Source: Leptofilum sp965223525 (GTDB taxonomy: Bacteria > Chloroflexota > Anaerolineae > Promineifilales > Promineifilaceae). From it: a stretch of 64,000 nt of DNA. Location: positions 2,618,366-2,682,365 of the forward strand of contig NZ_CBDCWX010000005.1 in assembly GCF_965223525.1 (NCBI RefSeq), written 5' to 3'. The first letter of the stretch is position 1. Every line of letters begins with the position of its first letter. Both the position numbers and the translations under genes were made by a program. The notes under the pieces were generated by a model. The model was not told where the DNA came from. It was given only the letters and a program-made list of their open reading frames with translations, and did not search any database. Shown piece after piece: positions 61,313 to 64,000 of the stretch.

Positions 61313-62218
61313 TTGTTCAAAAGCATACGAGATTCATTAAGCCGCACCCGCAACACCGTTTTTGGCCAGATTGCCAATGTGCTTGGTACGGGCGACATTA
61401 CCGAAGAAACCTGGGAAGATTTAGAAGCATTGCTGGTGCAAGCCGATGTGGGCGTGCCCACCACGCTGGCCGTTGTCGAAGCGCTGCAAGAGCGCGTGAC
61501 AAAAGAGGGGCTCTACAAAGCAGAACAGCTCACCGAAGCACTCAAACAAGAGCTGCGTAGCGTGCTAACCGATCCGCCACCATTTGAACTGGAAAATCCA
61601 CGCCAATTAACAATCGTGATGATTGTGGGGGTCAACGGCTCTGGCAAGACAACCACCATTGGCAAATTATCTGCTCATTATCAAAATAAGGGGCGCAAAA
61701 TCATCCTGGCCGCGGCAGATACTTTCCGCGCCGCCGCCATTGACCAGCTAAAAATTTGGGGCGAGCGTGCTGATGTGCCGGTAATTGCCGGGCAGCCCAA
61801 CGGCGACCCTGGCGCGGTGGCATATGACGGCATTCGCGCCGCCCGCGCCCGCGGCTACGACACCTTACTTATTGATACGGCGGGCCGTCTGCACACCAAG
61901 TTCAATCTGATGCGCGAACTGGAAAAAGTGTATGGCGTATGTAAAAAGAGCGTCCACGCTGCTCCGCACGAGGTGCTGCTGGTGCTAGATGCCCCAACCG
62001 GCCAAAACGCACTCATCCAGGCGCAAAAATTTAAAGAATCGGTGCATGTGACAGGCGTAATTCTCACCAAGTTGGACAGCACGGCCAAAGGCGGTATGGT
62101 GTTTGCCATCTACCGCGAGCTGGGGCTGCCGGTGCGCTTCATTGGCACGGGCGAGCGTATTGAGGATTTGGCTCCCTTTGATCCGGATCAATTTATTGAT
62201 GGGTTGTTTGGAGATTAG
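61313..62218 (+). CDS. ftsY: Signal recognition particle receptor FtsY
   Basis: 301 residues, TTG start at 61313 behind AGGA. The N domain (LSRTRNTVFGQIANVLGTGDITEETWEDLEALLVQADVG) is followed by the GTPase: GVNGSGKTTTIGKLS (G1), DTFRAAAIDQL (G2 region), DTAGRLHTK (G3), TKLDSTAKGG (G4) and GTGERIEDLAPFDPDQFI (G5 and closing loop). The acidic A domain is absent, as in many bacteria. FtsY docks SRP-ribosome complexes at the membrane. It is followed by prfB. Confidence 0.97.
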   Translation: MFKSIRDSLSRTRNTVFGQIANVLGTGDITEETWEDLEALLVQADVGVPTTLAVVEALQERVTKEGLYKAEQLTEALKQELRSVLTDPPPFELENPRQLTIVMIVGVNGSGKTTTIGKLSAHYQNKGRKIILAAADTFRAAAIDQLKIWGERADVPVIAGQPNGDPGAVAYDGIRAARARGYDTLLIDTAGRLHTKFNLMRELEKVYGVCKKSVHAAPHEVLLVLDAPTGQNALIQAQKFKESVHVTGVILTKLDSTAKGGMVFAIYRELGLPVRFIGTGERIEDLAPFDPDQFIDGLFGD

Positions 62219-62304
62219 AAATCGGCCAGTCTCCAATCTCTAATCTCTTTGTTGGGATCGATTTGAGATCGTTGTGACTGCATAATGGAAGGAAAACGTT
62301 TGGT

Positions 62305-63409
62305 ATGAATGAATTAGCTGAGAAATTAACCAACTTGCAACAAACGGTGAACTTGCTGCGGAGGCGGCTTTGACGTACCTGCCAAAGCGTTAAAAGTTGC
62401 CCAATTGGAGGAGGTAGCGGCCGCTCCGGGCTTTTGGGATGATTCTACGGCCGCTCAAGCCAAAATGCGTGAGTTAACCAAATTACGGAATCAAGTAACC
62501 GTGTGGGAAACGCTTAGTCAGCAGTTAAATGATGCAACAGAGCTTGTGGAACTGGGTGACGATGAGCTTCTAGGCGATTTATCGAACGAAGTCGAGAGTT
62601 TGGAAGCACAAATTGCTGAACTTGAATTTCAAACCCTTTTTTCTGGCCAATATGATGATGAAGATTGCATTTTGGCTATTCATGCGGGGGCGGGTGGCAC
62701 GGAAGCCCAAGATTGGGCGCAGATGCTGGAAAGAATGTTTATGCGCTGGGCAGATTCGCACGAATTGGTGGTAGACATCGTGGATGAAAGTGCCGGTGAC
62801 GAGGCTGGGTTAAAGAGTGTGATGATGGCGGTGAAGGGTAGTTACGCCTACGGCCGTCTCCAATCGGAACGGGGTGTACACCGCCTAGTACGCATCTCGC
62901 CTTACGACTCCTCCAGCCGCCGCCATACCTCTTTTGCCAAAGTAGAAGTGTGGCCCGACGTGGCCGAAGATATTGAGATTGAGATTGATGAGAAAGATTT
63001 GCGGATTGATCGGTTCAAGGCGAGTGGGGCAGGTGGCCAACATGTGCAAAAGAACGAAACGGCCGTTCGCATCACCCACATACCCACCGGCATTGTCGTC
63101 TCTTGTCAAAACCAGCGGTCACTCACCCAAAATCGGGAGATGGCCATGAAAATCCTTAAGGCGCAGCTTTTTGATTTGGAGCAGCGCAAGCAGGAAGCAG
63201 AAATGGCCGCGCTAAAGGGCGAAGATGTAGATGCAGGTTGGGGCAGCCAAATTCGCTCCTACGTGCTGCATCCCTACAAAATGGTAAAAGACCACCGCAC
63301 CAATTTTGAGGTTGGCAATGCCCAGGCGGTGCTGGACGGCCGTTTGGATGATTTTATGGAAGCATACCTAAAACAAAAAGTGGGCCAAACCACTGAACCC
63401 ACTCCTTAA
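62305..63409 (+). CDS. prfB: Peptide chain release factor 2, with programmed +1 frameshift
   Basis: The ATG at 62305 gives 22 codons (MNELAEKLTNLQQTVNLLRRRL) to an in-frame TGA at 62371-62373. After a +1 slip at CTT-TGA-C (62368-62374) the frame continues as DVPAKALKVAQLEEVAAAPGFWDD to the stop at 63409, 367 residues in all. A Shine-Dalgarno-like GGAGG precedes the slippery CTT by three bases. This is the classic RF2 autoregulation: low RF2 leaves the UGA slow and favours the shift. The GGQ motif is in GAGGQHVQKNETAVRITH, and the stop codon recognition loop reads RISPYDSSSRRHTS (SPY where E. coli has SPF). RF2 ends translation at UGA and UAA, so it competes with Sec insertion at the fdhA UGA. 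Confidence 0.95.
62368..62374 (+). promoter_or_regulatory. Programmed +1 frameshift site (CTTTGAC)
   Basis: CTT TGA C with GGAGG at 62360-62364 immediately upstream, identical in layout to the E. coli prfB site. Confidence 0.95.
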
Positions 63410-63415
63410 CTGAAT

Positions 63416-63480
63416 TTTGCCACAGAGAGCACAGAGCGAAGAGAGAAAAAGCATGGCTCTCTATGTTCTCTGTGGCCAAT
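63416..63480. repeat. CCACAGAGAGCACAGAG inverted repeat
   Basis: TTGCCACAGAGAGCACAGAG is mirrored by CTCTATGTTCTCTGTGGCCAA around an AAAAGCATGG centre. It separates prfB from the last gene and is the best-preserved copy of this family in the window. Confidence 0.8.
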
Positions 63481-63498
63481 TATTATCGGAGGCAAATC

Positions 63499-64000
63499 AT
63501 GGCAAAAGACCCAAAAAGACAACGACCAGGTGGTCGCCGCAAGCGCAGTTCATTAGGTGAAAAAATGAACAGGACGGCCCGGAAGCGGCGGGTACGGCCG
63601 TCTGCCAGAGCCAATGCACGCAAAGCAGCCATCAACAAGCGACCCATGCCCAAACCGCCCGCACGCCGCCCGGTAAAACGTGCTGCAGCCCGCACAGGTG
63701 CCGCAGCAGCCGTTTCTGCCGAATTGGCCTCCAAAATTGACCGCATTCAGGACAAATTTGAGCGGCTGGAATCACAAGCGCAGTTAGAGGATATTTATAC
63801 GGCCGTTGGCGACATTGATAACAAACTCACCAGTCTGCCTTTTGACCTGGAAGCACTTCGAGACCGAGGATACGTTCACTCTGGCCAGTTAGAAGACAAG
63901 CTTGAAGCACTCGACGATCAATGGGATGAACTGCGCCCCCGCGTAGAAAAAGCAATTACAGAGCAGGTCAACCGACTAGATCGGGAGCTAGATCAGACTG
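63499..64000 (+). CDS. Basic/coiled-coil protein of unknown function (3' end outside window)
   Basis: The frame from ATG 63499 is open to the window edge (167 residues seen). CGGAGG lies seven bases upstream. The first 75 residues are very basic and low-complexity (MAKDPKRQRPGGRRKRSS, AANARKAAINKRPMPKPP-like, ARRPVKRAAARTG). From about residue 78 the sequence is acidic and helical with heptad character (SKIDRIQDKFERLESQAQLED, GQLEDKLEALDDQWDELRPRVEKAITEQVNRLDRELDQ). A basic tail plus coiled coil suggests nucleic-acid or membrane-surface binding with oligomerisation, but no family is recognised. It contains two exact ACGGCCGT motifs. Confidence 0.75.
   Translation, partial: MAKDPKRQRPGGRRKRSSLGEKMNRTARKRRVRPSARANARKAAINKRPMPKPPARRPVKRAAARTGAAAAVSAELASKIDRIQDKFERLESQAQLEDIYTAVGDIDNKLTSLPFDLEALRDRGYVHSGQLEDKLEALDDQWDELRPRVEKAITEQVNRLDRELDQT

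Noticed and set aside
62405..62410. prfB starting with TTG at 62405
   Set aside because: The upstream 22 codons, GGAGG and CTTTGAC reproduce the known RF2 frameshift arrangement.

Overview
The window looks like a chromosomal segment of a filamentous-type Chloroflexota bacterium (Anaerolineae/Ardenticatenia-like). This is an inference from gene content, with no marker-gene placement. The pointers are a CSLREA-type beta-helix/Calx-beta surface protein, a PknB-type kinase fused to an FGE-sulfatase-like domain, a potassium-dependent-type membrane pyrophosphatase, Flp pilin, NAD-linked formate dehydrogenases and a mid-50s percent GC. No tRNA, rRNA, CRISPR array, transposase or phage gene was seen.

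Layout. 1-2743: a secreted beta-helix/Calx-beta protein running off the left edge. 3-5.7 kb: ATP-grasp enzyme, YggX and a formyltransferase. 5.8-18.5 kb: a formate dehydrogenase locus with two diaphorase sets (a NuoE-NuoF fusion and separate NuoE and NuoF), FdhD, and two catalytic subunits. The first has an in-frame UGA (selenocysteine) at its active site and the second has cysteine there. 18.6-25.2 kb: SDR, enoyl-CoA hydratase, AAC(3)-like acetyltransferase, biotin carboxylase and an unrecognised 807-residue protein. 25.3-27.5 kb: kinase-FGE fusion. 27.7-37.6 kb: a minus-strand run of small metabolic genes (APH, TrmH, GNAT, FMN-binding, PhzF, cupin, MOSC, AzlCD, PLP decarboxylase, racemase, MocR regulator) whose spacers are packed with hairpin repeats. 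37.8-49.2 kb: Flp pilin, ABC exporter, TerC, PPK2, acetyl-CoA synthetase, membrane pyrophosphatase and an HDAC-like deacetylase. 49.2-55.5 kb: a 2082-residue, extremely acidic TPR protein built from short WL motifs. 55.8-64 kb: housekeeping genes (ndk, rsfS, DNA glycosylase, xseA, xseB, ftsY, prfB with its programmed frameshift) and a partial basic/coiled-coil protein.

The strongest unexplained signal is not a gene. The palindrome ACGGCCGT, usually inside AACGGCCGTT, occurs about 115 times by hand count, where base composition predicts one or two. It lies in coding DNA in all three reading frames and on both gene strands, leaving recurrent TAV, NGR and RP-hydrophobic tripeptides in unrelated proteins, and it forms both arms of one terminator. 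It resembles in style the cyanobacterial HIP1 element, but the sequence is different.

A second layer is a set of intergenic inverted-repeat families (GTGACAGTCAC, CCACAGAGAACACAGAG, AATCCGCGTAATCCGTGG, GGTAATCGGTAATC, GGACTGSCAGTCC and others). One element is flanked by an 18-bp direct duplication, one is nested inside another, and two 64-bp relatives bracket a single gene. These patterns suggest small non-autonomous mobile elements.

Functionally the core genes fit formate oxidation feeding NADH, acetate activation, and pyrophosphate-driven ion pumping (the acetyl-CoA synthetase reaction itself releases pyrophosphate). The hppA leader carries a strong promoter followed by a terminator with a perfectly matched competing arm, an arrangement typical of attenuation.
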